DNA of 64,000 nucleotides from NCBI RefSeq assembly GCF_001514145.1, contig NZ_KQ948660.1:475658-539657 (forward strand). The letters run 5' to 3'. A program made the position numbers and the translations under genes. Source of the stretch: Streptomyces canus (GTDB taxonomy: Bacteria > Actinomycetota > Actinomycetes > Streptomycetales > Streptomycetaceae). The notes below the pieces were generated by a model that searched no databases, was not told where the DNA came from, and saw only the letters and a list, made by a program, of their open reading frames with translations. Of the stretch, positions 43,435 through 52,576 are shown piece after piece; position 1 is the stretch's first letter, and each line of letters begins with the position of its first letter.

Positions 43435-44130
43435 ATGCGTGTGTTGATCGTCGAGGACGAGCTCTACATGGCAGAAGCCATCCGCGACGGCCTACGCCTG
43501 GAAGCGATCGCCGCCGACATCGCGGGCGACGGCGACACCGCTCTGGAACTGCTGAGCATCAACACCTACGACATCGCCGTCCTCGACCGGGACATCCCCG
43601 GCCCCTCCGGCGACGAGATCGCCACACGCATCATCGCCTCCGGCACCGGCATGCCGATCCTCATGCTCACCGCGGCCGACCGACTCGACGACAAGGCCAC
43701 CGGCTTCGAACTCGGCGCCGACGACTACCTCACCAAACCCTTCGAACTCCAGGAACTCGTGCTCCGGCTCCGAGCACTCGACCGCAGGCGCGCCCACAAC
43801 AGACCACCCGTGCGGGAGATCGCGGGCCTGCGTCTGGACCCGTTCCGCAGAGAGGTCTACCGGGACGACCGCTACGTCGCGCTGACCCGGAAACAGTTCG
43901 CCGTCCTAGAAGTCCTCGTCGGCGCCGAAGGCGGAGTCGTCAGCGCCGAGGAACTCCTGGAACGCGCGTGGGACGCGAACGCCGACCCGTTCACCAACGC
44001 CGTACGCATCACCGTCTCGGCCCTGCGCAAGCGTCTCGGCGAACCCCTGATCATCGCCACCGTGCCGGGCGCCGGATACCGCATCGACGCCCAGCCGGAC
44101 ACCGGCCACGAGGGAGACGAACGTGGATAG
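43435..44130 (+). CDS. OmpR/PhoB-family response regulator
   Basis: A 231-residue regulator. The receiver domain has the acidic pocket (VEDE at residues 6-9), phospho-acceptor Asp51 (VLDRDIPG), Thr in MLTAAD and Lys in YLTKPFEL. The C-terminal winged helix has TRKQFAVLEVLVGAEGGVVSAEELLERAW and TVPGAGYRID. It pairs with the overlapping histidine kinase. Genes are divergent from the EEP phosphatase across an 87-base region, so that gene is a plausible target. A membrane or cell-envelope signal is likely, but the stimulus is unknown. Confidence 0.93.
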   Translation: MRVLIVEDELYMAEAIRDGLRLEAIAADIAGDGDTALELLSINTYDIAVLDRDIPGPSGDEIATRIIASGTGMPILMLTAADRLDDKATGFELGADDYLTKPFELQELVLRLRALDRRRAHNRPPVREIAGLRLDPFRREVYRDDRYVALTRKQFAVLEVLVGAEGGVVSAEELLERAWDANADPFTNAVRITVSALRKRLGEPLIIATVPGAGYRIDAQPDTGHEGDERG

Positions 44131-45238
44131 GGCACCAGGCTTGAGCGTTCGCCTCAAACTCACCCTCAGCTACGCCGGATTCCTCATGCTGGCCGGAGTC
44201 CTGCTGCTCGCCGCGGTATGGCTGTTCCTCCTGCGCTACGTCCCCGACCGCGCGATGCTCTACAACCCCGACGACAAGCCCACGGGCGGTGTCTTCCCCA
44301 TCCGCTCCGCCCTCCTGGCCGTATTCGCCCCGAGGGCAGCCGCCGTACTGGCCTTCCTGCTCGTGTTCGGCCTCGTCGGGGGCTGGATCCTCGCCGGCCG
44401 CATGCTCGCCCCCCTGACACGCATCGCCGACGCCACCCGCAGAGCCACACACGGATCCCTCTCCCACCGGATCCGGCTCCCGGGCCGCAAGGACGAGTTC
44501 CGCGAACTCGCCGACGCCTTCGACACGATGCTCACGCGACTCGAAGCACACGTCGCCGAACAGCGCAGATTCGCGGCCAACGCCTCGCACGAACTGCGCA
44601 CCCCGCTGGCGGTCTCCAAGGCCCTCCTCGACGTGGCCCGCACCGATCCGAACCGCGACACCGACGAACTCATCGACCGCCTCCACACCGTCAACACCCG
44701 GGCGATCGACCTCACCGAAGCCCTGCTCCTGGTCGGCCGCGCCGAACAGCGGTCGTTCACCCGAGAACGCGTCGACCTGTCCCTCCTGGCGGAAGAAGCC
44801 ACCGAGACCCTCCTGCCCCTCGCGGAAAAGCACGGCGTCACCCTCGAAACCAGCGGCGAGATCACCACCACGACCGGATCACCGGCACTGCTGCTCCAGC
44901 TGACCACGAACCTCGTGCACAACGCGATCGTCCACAACCTGCCCGACCAGGGCACCGTGTGGGTCCACACCGACGCCCGCCCCGGAACAGTGGTCCTCAC
45001 CGTCGAGAACACCGGCGAGCAGCTCGCCCCGGAACTGATCCCGACCCTCACCGAACCCTTCCAGCGCGGCACCGAACGCATCCACACCGACCACGCGGGC
45101 GTCGGCCTCGGCCTGGCCATCGTCAAGACCATCACCCAGGCCCACGACGGAACCCTGACCCTGACCCCGCGCGCCGCGGGCGGGCTGCGCATCAGCGTGG
45201 AGCTGCCAACACAAAACCCCAGGTCAGACGGAGTCTGA
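44123..45238 (+). CDS. Sensor histidine kinase
   Basis: A 371-residue kinase. Two transmembrane helices (about 15-38 and 72-92) bracket a short extracytoplasmic loop of some 33 residues. A HAMP domain (LAPLTRIADATRRATHGSLSHRI) follows, then the H-box ANASHELRTPLA (His156), N-box LTTNLVHNAIVHN, and G-box region VGLGLAIVKTITQAHDG. The small sensing loop suggests intramembrane or interface sensing. GTG 44123 overlaps the regulator gene by eight bases. The 3' end encodes a perfect terminator-like hairpin (45215-45247) that includes the stop codon. Confidence 0.93.
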   Translation: MDRAPGLSVRLKLTLSYAGFLMLAGVLLLAAVWLFLLRYVPDRAMLYNPDDKPTGGVFPIRSALLAVFAPRAAAVLAFLLVFGLVGGWILAGRMLAPLTRIADATRRATHGSLSHRIRLPGRKDEFRELADAFDTMLTRLEAHVAEQRRFAANASHELRTPLAVSKALLDVARTDPNRDTDELIDRLHTVNTRAIDLTEALLLVGRAEQRSFTRERVDLSLLAEEATETLLPLAEKHGVTLETSGEITTTTGSPALLLQLTTNLVHNAIVHNLPDQGTVWVHTDARPGTVVLTVENTGEQLAPELIPTLTEPFQRGTERIHTDHAGVGLGLAIVKTITQAHDGTLTLTPRAAGGLRISVELPTQNPRSDGV

Positions 45239-45247
45239 CCTGGGGTT
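45215..45247 (-). terminator. Terminator hairpin shared by the kinase 3' end and tRNA-Thr
   Basis: A perfect 15-bp stem with a GGA loop. The T-run (TTTTGTGTT) is on the minus strand, so it best fits termination of tRNA-Thr. It overlaps the last eight codons and stop of the histidine kinase gene. Confidence 0.8.
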
Positions 45248-45253
45248 CGACAG

Positions 45254-45327
45254 AGCCCCCTGTCGGATTCGAACCGACGACCTGATCATTACAAGTGATC
45301 CGCTCTGGCCATCTGAGCTAAGGAGGC
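45254..45327 (-). tRNA. tRNA-Thr(UGU)
   Basis: A 74-nt cloverleaf: GCCTCCT/AGGGGGC acceptor, D loop GCTCAGATGGCCAGAGC, anticodon stem GATCA/TGATC with loop CTTGTAA (anticodon UGU) and T arm GTCGGTTCGAATCCGAC. No CCA is encoded. All invariant positions are present. Confidence 0.97.
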
Positions 45328-45501
45328 ATCGCGCACTACACCGCCGTACGCGAAGGCTGCACCACTCTACACAGAGCCCGTTTCCCCAAGCCACGAAGTT
45401 CCGCACTCCACACGCTCCCAAACCGTGCGTAACCACCCGTGCACCCGTTCGTTGATCGAGCTGACGTGCTGTTCCGAAGATCGGATCGTCAGGGAGGGGT
45501 C

Positions 45502-46769
45502 ATGGGGGAGACGGAGACCGCGCACATCAAGCGTGAGGTCCTCGGCATCGGCGATCGCCAAAAGCACCACACACGCAAGGCGACTCCGCTGAAGTCCCAC
45601 GCCAAGGCGCCCGACGCGCATCACCGCCTCTACCGGTTCCGCTTCTATCCGACCGAGGAGCAGGCCGAGCAGTTGCAGCGGACGTTCGGAGCGTGTCGGT
45701 GGGTCTACAACGAGGGGCTGGCGCTGCGTTCGGGGGCCTGGGAGCGGTATCGGGTGAATGTGGGGTTTGCGGAGACGATTCGGGCGTTGACCGGTTGGAA
45801 GCGGAAGGAGGAGACGGCGTGGTTGAGGGACGTGTCGTCGACGGTGCTTCAGCAGTCTCTGCGTCTCTTCTTCAAGGGTGAGGCCAGGTATCCGAGGCGG
45901 AAGAAGAAGGGTCGTTCGCGGGATACGGCGACGTATGTGCGTACGGGGTTCAAGTGGGTGGAGGATCCGGGGCGGCCGGGGACCGGGCTGATCACGTTGG
46001 CGAAGCAGTCGGTGCCGTTGGACATCCGGTGGTCTCGGGCGTTGCCTGCCGGAGAGGTTCCGGTGCGGTTGTCGGTGACGCGGGATCGGGCCGGCCGGTA
46101 CTTCGTGTCCGTGCTGGTGGAGGAGCGGATAGCGCCGCTGCCCGTGGTGTTCGTGCCTGGGACGCGGGAGCAGAAGGCCGTCGGGGTGGATGTCGGGCTG
46201 GCGTCGCTGGTGATCCTGGACGACGGTACGAAGTTCGATCATCCGCGGTTGTTGAAGCGGTACGCGGAGAAGTTGGCGCGGTTGCAGCGGGAGTTGCACA
46301 GGAAGGTGCGGGGATCGAAGAACCGGCAGAAGGTCCGGGAGAAGATCGCGCGGCTTTACGCCCTGATCAGTGATGTACGCAGGGACATGCTGAATCAGCT
46401 CACCACCCGCCTCGTGCGCGAGAACCAAGTGCTCGTGGTGGAGGACCTGTCGGTGCGGACCTTGATGCGTGCGGCGCGCGGCAAGGACGGCGGCGGAAGG
46501 CGAAGCTGAATCAGGCGATCGTCGATGCTTCGTGGGGCGAGTTGCTTCGGCAGTTGCGCTACAAGTGCGAGTGGTACGGCCGGACGCTGGTGGTCGTGGA
46601 CCGCTTCTTCCCTTCGACGCGACGGTGCTCCGCCTGTCACGCCATGGGTCCGAGGATGGATGTCTCGGTTCGGCAGTGGACGTGTGCCGAGTGCGGGGCC
46701 CTGCATGATCGCGATGTGAACGCTGCCGTGAACCTCAGGGACGAGGGTTTGCGTTTGCTGGCCGCGTAG
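45502..46769 (+). pseudogene. tnpB: TnpB (IS200/IS605 OrfB) RNA-guided nuclease gene with single-base frameshift
   Basis: Conceptual TnpB of about 420 residues. RuvC pieces are VGVDVGLASL (first Asp) and LVVEDLSVRTL (Glu) in one frame. The zinc finger CSAC...CAEC and DRDVNAAVNL (last Asp) are in the -1 frame. The first frame ends at 46509. Adding one G near 46485-46487 would restore a normal GKGRRRKAKLNQ join, so the lesion is a single-base deletion or a sequencing error. ATG 45502 has AGGGAGGGG upstream. No tnpA is nearby, as in many OrfB-only elements. It sits 175 bases from tRNA-Thr. Confidence 0.88.
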
Positions 46770-46914
46770 AGCGCGGCCGGTGCAGTACGGACCGACGGGC
46801 CGTCGGCCGGAATGCCTGTGAAGTCCGTGTAAGACCGGTCAGGCGCAGCTCGCAGCGGCTGTGTGTGGTCGGCTGTGGACGATGAAGCAGGAAGCCGCGA
46901 GGTGAGGTCAAAAG
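46600..46914 (+). ncRNA. Possible omega RNA/right end of the tnpB element
   Basis: In TnpB elements the guide RNA scaffold overlaps the 3' end of tnpB and runs to the right end. Here the non-coding part (46770-46914) closes with GAAGCAGGAAGCCGCGAGGTGAGGTCAAAA, similar in style to OrfB-element right ends. The scaffold boundary and guide are inferred only. The rest of the gap to msiK holds promoter and operator sequence. Confidence 0.35.
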
Positions 46915-47005
46915 GGAGTTGTTTTGCCCCGTTCGAAAGTTTCCGCGAAGTTCACAGTCCGCCAGGTACTGACATACGCCTGAACGCCAGGTACCGTCCT
47001 GACCC

Positions 47006-47023
47006 AGTCCACCTGTGTGGACT
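47006..47023. promoter_or_regulatory. AGTCCAC-CTGT-GTGGACT palindrome upstream of msiK
   Basis: Perfect 7-bp arms with a four-base spacer, overlapping the dre-like site at 47016-47031. Two regulators could compete here. Confidence 0.5.
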
Positions 47024-47031
47024 ACACCACC
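47016..47031. promoter_or_regulatory. DasR-type dre-like site upstream of msiK
   Basis: TGTGGACTACACCACC matches the dre consensus at 12 of 16 positions and has a GTGG-ACTACA-CCAC palindromic core. It lies 59-74 bases before the msiK start. Confidence 0.55.
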
Positions 47032-47089
47032 ACCTTCCTACAACGGATCGTCCGGCACGTTCCTGCCGGTAGAAGGGGGCCTCTGAGCC

Positions 47090-48226
<1,137 letters not shown>

Positions 48227-48262
48227 GGACGTACGGCAACAATTCACCCGGGTTGACGAAGA

Positions 48263-48294
48263 GGGCCCCGCAGACCAGCTGCGGGGCCCTTTTC
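48263..48294 (+). terminator. msiK terminator
   Basis: A perfect 11-bp stem (GGGCCCCGCAG and its complement), ACCAG loop and a run of Ts, 37 bases after the stop codon. Confidence 0.9.
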
Positions 48295-48442
48295 GCGTCG
48301 GAAGGTTGTCGACAAATACCCCGGCAGACCGGTCATTTCGAGCAGTGTGCGTCAACGCCCTACCCAAAAATCGGCACCGTCTCATCCCCCGAACCGGTGA
48401 CTAAATGTCGCCAAGTCATTACCGCACGCTACCCTCACACGC

Positions 48443-48901
48443 GTGAAGCACACCACTAACCAGCAGACGCGACGCGGCCGGGGCCCCGCCCGCCGTATCG
48501 GCCGCTCCCTCGCCCTTGTCCTGCCCGTCGTCCTGGTGCTCTCCGGGACCCTCGCGGTCACCCGAGTCAACTGGTCGGGGGATCCGTCGAGCTCCTCGGT
48601 GCTCACCGCGGCGGACGCCACGGTCTCGGACAGCAAGCCGCGCAGCGCGCGCGTCGCGCCGCAGGACGTCCTGCGCGAGCAGCTCCTGACCGAGCTCCAG
48701 GAGAAGGACCCGGGCACCGCCCTCACGCACCTCCAGGAGGCCGTGAACGAGCGTCCCTCGCTCGCCAGGCACTGCGTGTCCATCGCGAGGGCCCTGGGCC
48801 GCGCGGCGGTCCGTGTGTACGGCCCCACGCGCGCGCAGTCGTACGCCCGCCCGGTCTGCGACACGTCCTTCGCGACGGGTGTGGCGGCCGCGCACAGCTG
48901 A
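48443..48901 (+). CDS. Hypothetical secreted or membrane-anchored protein
   Basis: A 152-residue protein with a basic N-terminus (TTNQQTRRGRGPARRIGR), a hydrophobic segment at about 23-42 (LALVLPVVLVLSGTLAVT) that may be a signal or anchor, then a Ser/Ala-rich stretch and a helical domain (LLTELQEKDPGTALTHLQEAV) ending with two cysteines (ARHCVSIARALG, ARPVCDTSF) that could form a disulfide. I do not recognise the family. It resembles a conserved streptomycete gene that lies between msiK and the nucleotidyltransferase gene. The GTG start lacks a clear ribosome site. Confidence 0.75.
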   Translation: MKHTTNQQTRRGRGPARRIGRSLALVLPVVLVLSGTLAVTRVNWSGDPSSSSVLTAADATVSDSKPRSARVAPQDVLREQLLTELQEKDPGTALTHLQEAVNERPSLARHCVSIARALGRAAVRVYGPTRAQSYARPVCDTSFATGVAAAHS

Positions 48902-48960
48902 CTCCGTGAGAAGGGATGCCGACCTAGGTCGGGGAAGGGGCGCGCCGTAGAGTTCCGGTC

Positions 48961-49692
48961 ATGACCGATCCGAACGCCGCGTCCCGTCCCACTCAGGCCG
49001 TGATCCTGGCCGGTGGCCAGGGTTCCCGGCTGCGTCCCTACACCGACGACCGGCCCAAGCCGATGGTCGAGATTCCCGGTACGGGGACTCCGATCATCGG
49101 CCATCAGCTTGTCTGGCTCGCCGAGGAGGGCGTGACGGACGTCGTGGTCAGCTGTGGGCATCTCGCCGAGGTGCTGCAGGAGTGGCTGAAGACGGCCGAG
49201 CTCCCGGTGCGCGTCCAGACCGTGATCGAGACCGAGCCGCTCGGGCGGGGTGGCGGTCTGAAGTACGCGGCCGCGCATCTGCCGCATCCGGACCGGGCGT
49301 GGTACGCGACGAACGGTGACATCTGGACCCGTTTCTCGCTGCGCGACATGGCGGACTTCCACACCGAGCGGGACGCGATCGCGACGCTCGCGCTGGCGCG
49401 GCCGCGGATTCCTTGGGGGGCGGTGCAGACCGACGGGTTCGGGCACATCACGGACTTCATAGAGGCGCCGCCGTCGACGTTCGAGATCAACGCGGGTGTG
49501 TACGTCTTCTCGCCCGGGTTCGCCGATCTGCTGCCGGAGCGGGGGGATCATGAGCGGACGACGTTCCCCACGCTTGCGCGTGAGCTGCGGCTGGCCGGGT
49601 TCCCGATCCCTCAGGGGGCGTACTGGCGGGCCATCGACACGGCGAAGGATCTGACCGAGGCGGCGAAGGAATTGGCGGCACTGGGCCGATAG
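48961..49692 (+). CDS. Sugar-phosphate nucleotidyltransferase (NDP-sugar pyrophosphorylase family)
   Basis: A 243-residue enzyme with the nucleotidyltransferase signature VILAGGQGSRLRPYTDDRPKPMVEI, the G-x-G-x-R loop that binds the NTP, and WYATNGDIWTRFS with the metal-binding Asp. It lacks the C-terminal left-handed beta-helix of GlmU/GlgC, so it resembles short mannose-1-phosphate guanylyltransferase-like proteins. It should make an NDP-sugar from NTP and a sugar-1-phosphate; base and sugar specificity are unknown. It ends at a bidirectional terminator facing the DoxX gene. Confidence 0.88.
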   Translation: MTDPNAASRPTQAVILAGGQGSRLRPYTDDRPKPMVEIPGTGTPIIGHQLVWLAEEGVTDVVVSCGHLAEVLQEWLKTAELPVRVQTVIETEPLGRGGGLKYAAAHLPHPDRAWYATNGDIWTRFSLRDMADFHTERDAIATLALARPRIPWGAVQTDGFGHITDFIEAPPSTFEINAGVYVFSPGFADLLPERGDHERTTFPTLARELRLAGFPIPQGAYWRAIDTAKDLTEAAKELAALGR

Positions 49693-49707
49693 AGGCATCG
49701 GCCTGCG

Positions 49708-49743
49708 AAAAGGTCCCGCACCTCCATGGGTGCGGGACCTTTT
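49708..49743. terminator. Bidirectional terminator between nucleotidyltransferase and DoxX genes
   Basis: AAAAGGTCCCGCACC and GGTGCGGGACCTTTT form a perfect 15-bp stem with a TCCATG loop. T-runs exist on both strands. Confidence 0.9.
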
Positions 49744-49800
49744 CGTGGGCCCATGTCTCTCAGCCGGTGGGCTTGCCCAGTACGTCGCCCACCGGCCCGC

Positions 49801-51414
49801 CTACCCCAACAGGCCGCCCACCAGGCCCGGTTCGCCGGAGGAGGAGCCTCCTGTGTCGGAGCCGCCTGTTGAACCGCCGGAGGTGCTGGTGCCTCCGGTG
49901 GGGCCCGATGTGGTGCTGGGGGCCTGCTGGGCCGGAGGGGACTGCTGGGACGAGGTCTGGCCCGTGGTGCCCTGGGTCTGGCTGGGCGAACCGCCGGCGG
50001 TGGCGCCGCTGTCGCGGGTGGCGTCGGGGGTGGCCGAGGTGCCGGCGGACGGACCGCTGGTGGCGCCCTGGCTCGGCGAGGTGGATGCCGACGGGCTCTT
50101 CTTGCGGGCCTTGGCGGAGTCCTGCGGGAGCGGGGAGCCGGGCAGTTCGTTGCGCGGGGCCTCGCCGGGGCCGGGGACGATCACCCGGTCGGCGTCCCGG
50201 ACGGCACCGCCGAGGACGGAGCCGATCAGGAGGGTGAGGCCGGTGGCGATGGCCGTGATGAGGGCGCCGCGGCGCAGGACGTAACGGCGCAGCTCCCAGA
50301 TGTCGGAGAGGGGTCCGAGGCGGCGCCAGGCGCTGCCCGCGAGGCGGCCGTCGATGGAGTAGACGGGGGCGCCGGCGATGATCAGCGGGGACCAGGCGGC
50401 GAGGTAGATGATGTCGGGGGTGTCGTAGGCGGGGACGCTCTTCCAGCTGACGGTGACGAGGAGCGCGGCGGACAGGCCTGCGCCGACGACCGCGGCGACG
50501 CGCTGCCAGCAGCCCAGGATCGTCAGGACGCCCACGATGACCTGGAGGAAGGCGATGACGAGGCCGGAGCCGACGGGGTGCTGGAGGGCGAACTGGCGCA
50601 GTGGTTCGGCCACGTCCCACGGGTGCAGGGTGTTGAGCCACTTGACCATGGAGCCGCGTTTGCCGCCGTCGAAGTAGACGGGGTCGCAGAGCTTGCCCAT
50701 GCCGGCGTAGATGGAGATGAAGCCGAGGAAGATCCGGAGCGGGAGGAGGACGACGCCCAGGTTCATCCGGCGGCCCGGGTAGTACGCGTGCCGCGCGGCT
50801 TCGTCGCTCTGCCGCCTCGTGGCGCGGTCGGCGGGGGTCTCGTCGAAGCCGTCGTCGAACTCCTCGCCCTGGTAGGCGGGTTCGTCGTACGCGCTGCCGG
50901 CTGTGCGCATGTGGGGCAGGAGTCGGGTGCCGTCGCCGAGGGGTGTGCGTTGGGCGCCGACGAGCGGGGTCGCCATGGTCTGGGCCAACTCGCCGCCGTT
51001 GTCGGCCTGGTAGCCGTGGTCGACGTCGATGCGGGGGATGACCTGGGTGGCTCCGGCGTCGGCGGCGGGCGGCTCGGCATGGCCGACACTGCCGCCTCGC
51101 ACGGCCTGGAGCAGGCGGTGGGCGCCGGTGTCGTCGGGGGCGGACCTGCCGCTCCACACGACGGGCCGGCGGCGCCCCGCGGTGCCGACGGCCGGCATCC
51201 GGGCGGTGTCCTCGGCGGCGATCAAGTGCCGTGCGATCCGCGGGGATTGGGCGCGTCTCGTCGACGCGCCCAACTGCACGCGGAAGCTCGCATGATTGAC
51301 GATGATCTGCGCCGGATCGCTCGGCACCTTCACCATGCTCAGCGCGGGAGCGTCGTCGAATCCCGACGGGCCGTCCCCCGTGGGTGTGCGGGGTGTTCTG
51401 GTGTCCACACTCAT
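49801..51414 (-). CDS. DoxX-family membrane protein with long cytosolic N-terminus and secreted Ser/Thr tail
   Basis: A 537-residue protein. Residues 1-215 are hydrophilic and charged. The DoxX four-helix core (NLGVVLLPLRIFLGFISIYAGMGKLCDPVYF, QVIVGVLTILGCWQRVAAVVGAGLSAALLVTVSW, YLAAWSPLIIAGAP, each read in parts) spans about 217-375. One more helix (ALITAIATGLTLLIGSVLGG) leads into a Ser/Thr/Gly/Pro-rich tail of 120 residues. DoxX-like proteins have been linked to thiosulfate and thiol redox control, but the role here is unknown. It is downstream of rlmB on the same strand, 119 bases beyond its stop. Confidence 0.88.
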   Translation of the reverse strand: MSVDTRTPRTPTGDGPSGFDDAPALSMVKVPSDPAQIIVNHASFRVQLGASTRRAQSPRIARHLIAAEDTARMPAVGTAGRRRPVVWSGRSAPDDTGAHRLLQAVRGGSVGHAEPPAADAGATQVIPRIDVDHGYQADNGGELAQTMATPLVGAQRTPLGDGTRLLPHMRTAGSAYDEPAYQGEEFDDGFDETPADRATRRQSDEAARHAYYPGRRMNLGVVLLPLRIFLGFISIYAGMGKLCDPVYFDGGKRGSMVKWLNTLHPWDVAEPLRQFALQHPVGSGLVIAFLQVIVGVLTILGCWQRVAAVVGAGLSAALLVTVSWKSVPAYDTPDIIYLAAWSPLIIAGAPVYSIDGRLAGSAWRRLGPLSDIWELRRYVLRRGALITAIATGLTLLIGSVLGGAVRDADRVIVPGPGEAPRNELPGSPLPQDSAKARKKSPSASTSPSQGATSGPSAGTSATPDATRDSGATAGGSPSQTQGTTGQTSSQQSPPAQQAPSTTSGPTGGTSTSGGSTGGSDTGGSSSGEPGLVGGLLG

Positions 51415-51532
51415 CTAACCGAGTGACGTGTGCTTAGGACACTGCTTTGACTCGCCGGATCTGTCCGGACCCCGTCAAGCTTGCCCCGTACGCCAGGAAC
51501 ACCCCATGTGGGGGACTGCGCCGAACAGCCGT

Positions 51533-52474
51533 TCAGGCCCGCCGACGCGCCGCCTCGTACAGCACGATTCCCGCCGCCACACCGGCGTTCAGCGACTCGG
51601 CGCCGCCCGGCATCGGGATCCGCACCCGGTAGTCGCAGGTCTCGCCGACCAGGCGGGACAGGCCCTTGCCCTCGCTGCCGACCACGATGACGACGGGACC
51701 GCCGAGGGCTGCCAGCTCACCGACCTCGTGCTCGCCGTCGGCGGCGAGGCCGACGACCGCGATGCCCTGCTTCTTGTACGCCTCCAGCGCGCGCGTCAGG
51801 TTGGTGCAGCGGGCGACAGGGGTGCGGGCGGCCGTCCCGGCGGACGACTTCCACGCACCGGCGGTCATGCCGGCGGCGCGCCGTTCGGGCACGAGGACGC
51901 CGTGGCCGCCGAAGGCGGAGACGGAGCGTACGGCGGCACCGAGGTTGCGCGGGTCGGTCACGCCGTCGAGGGCCACGATCAGCGGATCCTGCCCCTCGTC
52001 GTAGGCGGCGCCCGCGAGGTCCTCGGGGTGGGCGTACTCGTACGGCGGGACCTGGAGGACCAGGCCCTGGTGGTTGAGCCCGTTGGTCATGCGGTCGAGC
52101 TCGGGACGGGGGGCCTCCATGAGGTGGACGCCGCCCCGGTCGGCGACGAGCTGGAGCGCCTCGCGCACGCGTTCGTCGTTGTCGATGAACTGCTGGACGT
52201 AGAGCGTCACCGCGGGCACGCCCTCGCGCAGCGCCTCGACGACGGGGTTGCGGCCGACGACCATCTCGGAGGTGCCCTTGCCGCCCCGGCCGCGCGCCAC
52301 GGGACGGCGTACCGCCTGCTTCGCCTTGGCGTTGGCGACACGGTTCTTCTTGTGGCCCTTGCGCATCTCGGCGGGCGGGGTCGGCCCCTTGCCCTCCAGG
52401 CCCCTGCGCCGCTGGCCGCCACTGCCGACCTGCGCGCCCTTCTTGCCGGACATGCGGCGGTTGTTGGCTGCCAT
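51533..52474 (-). CDS. rlmB: 23S rRNA (guanosine-2'-O-)-methyltransferase, RlmB/TrmH type
   Basis: A 313-residue SpoU-family methyltransferase. The first 65 residues are a Lys/Arg/Gly-rich extension (MAANNRRMSGKKGAQVGSGG) seen in actinobacterial members. The L30e-like substrate-binding domain begins at VVGRNPVVEALREG. The trefoil-knot motifs follow: ALDGVTDPRNLGAAVRS (motif 1), VVIVVGSEGKGLSRLV (motif 2) and SLNAGVAAGIVLYEAAR (motif 3). It methylates a 23S rRNA guanosine ribose with AdoMet. It lies 102 bases downstream of cysS, with a hairpin between the two genes. Confidence 0.92.
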   Translation of the reverse strand: MAANNRRMSGKKGAQVGSGGQRRRGLEGKGPTPPAEMRKGHKKNRVANAKAKQAVRRPVARGRGGKGTSEMVVGRNPVVEALREGVPAVTLYVQQFIDNDERVREALQLVADRGGVHLMEAPRPELDRMTNGLNHQGLVLQVPPYEYAHPEDLAGAAYDEGQDPLIVALDGVTDPRNLGAAVRSVSAFGGHGVLVPERRAAGMTAGAWKSSAGTAARTPVARCTNLTRALEAYKKQGIAVVGLAADGEHEVGELAALGGPVVIVVGSEGKGLSRLVGETCDYRVRIPMPGGAESLNAGVAAGIVLYEAARRRA

Positions 52475-52530
52475 GACCTACCTGTTCTACGTGAGTGTCT
52501 GTGTCGGTGAAACGTTCGTACGTCTATGCA

Positions 52531-52558
52531 GTGTGCCGCCCGGAGGGCCGGGCGGCAC
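52531..52558 (-). terminator. Hairpin after cysS
   Basis: A perfect 12-bp stem with an AGGG loop, 19 bases past the cysS stop. No U-tract follows, so read-through into rlmB is possible. Confidence 0.6.
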
Positions 52559-52576
52559 AATCGATCAAGAAAGGAG

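Noticed and set aside
45452..45456. TTGAT as the TAM/left end of the tnpB element
   Set aside because: A five-base match is expected by chance, and the left boundary could not be confirmed without an empty site.
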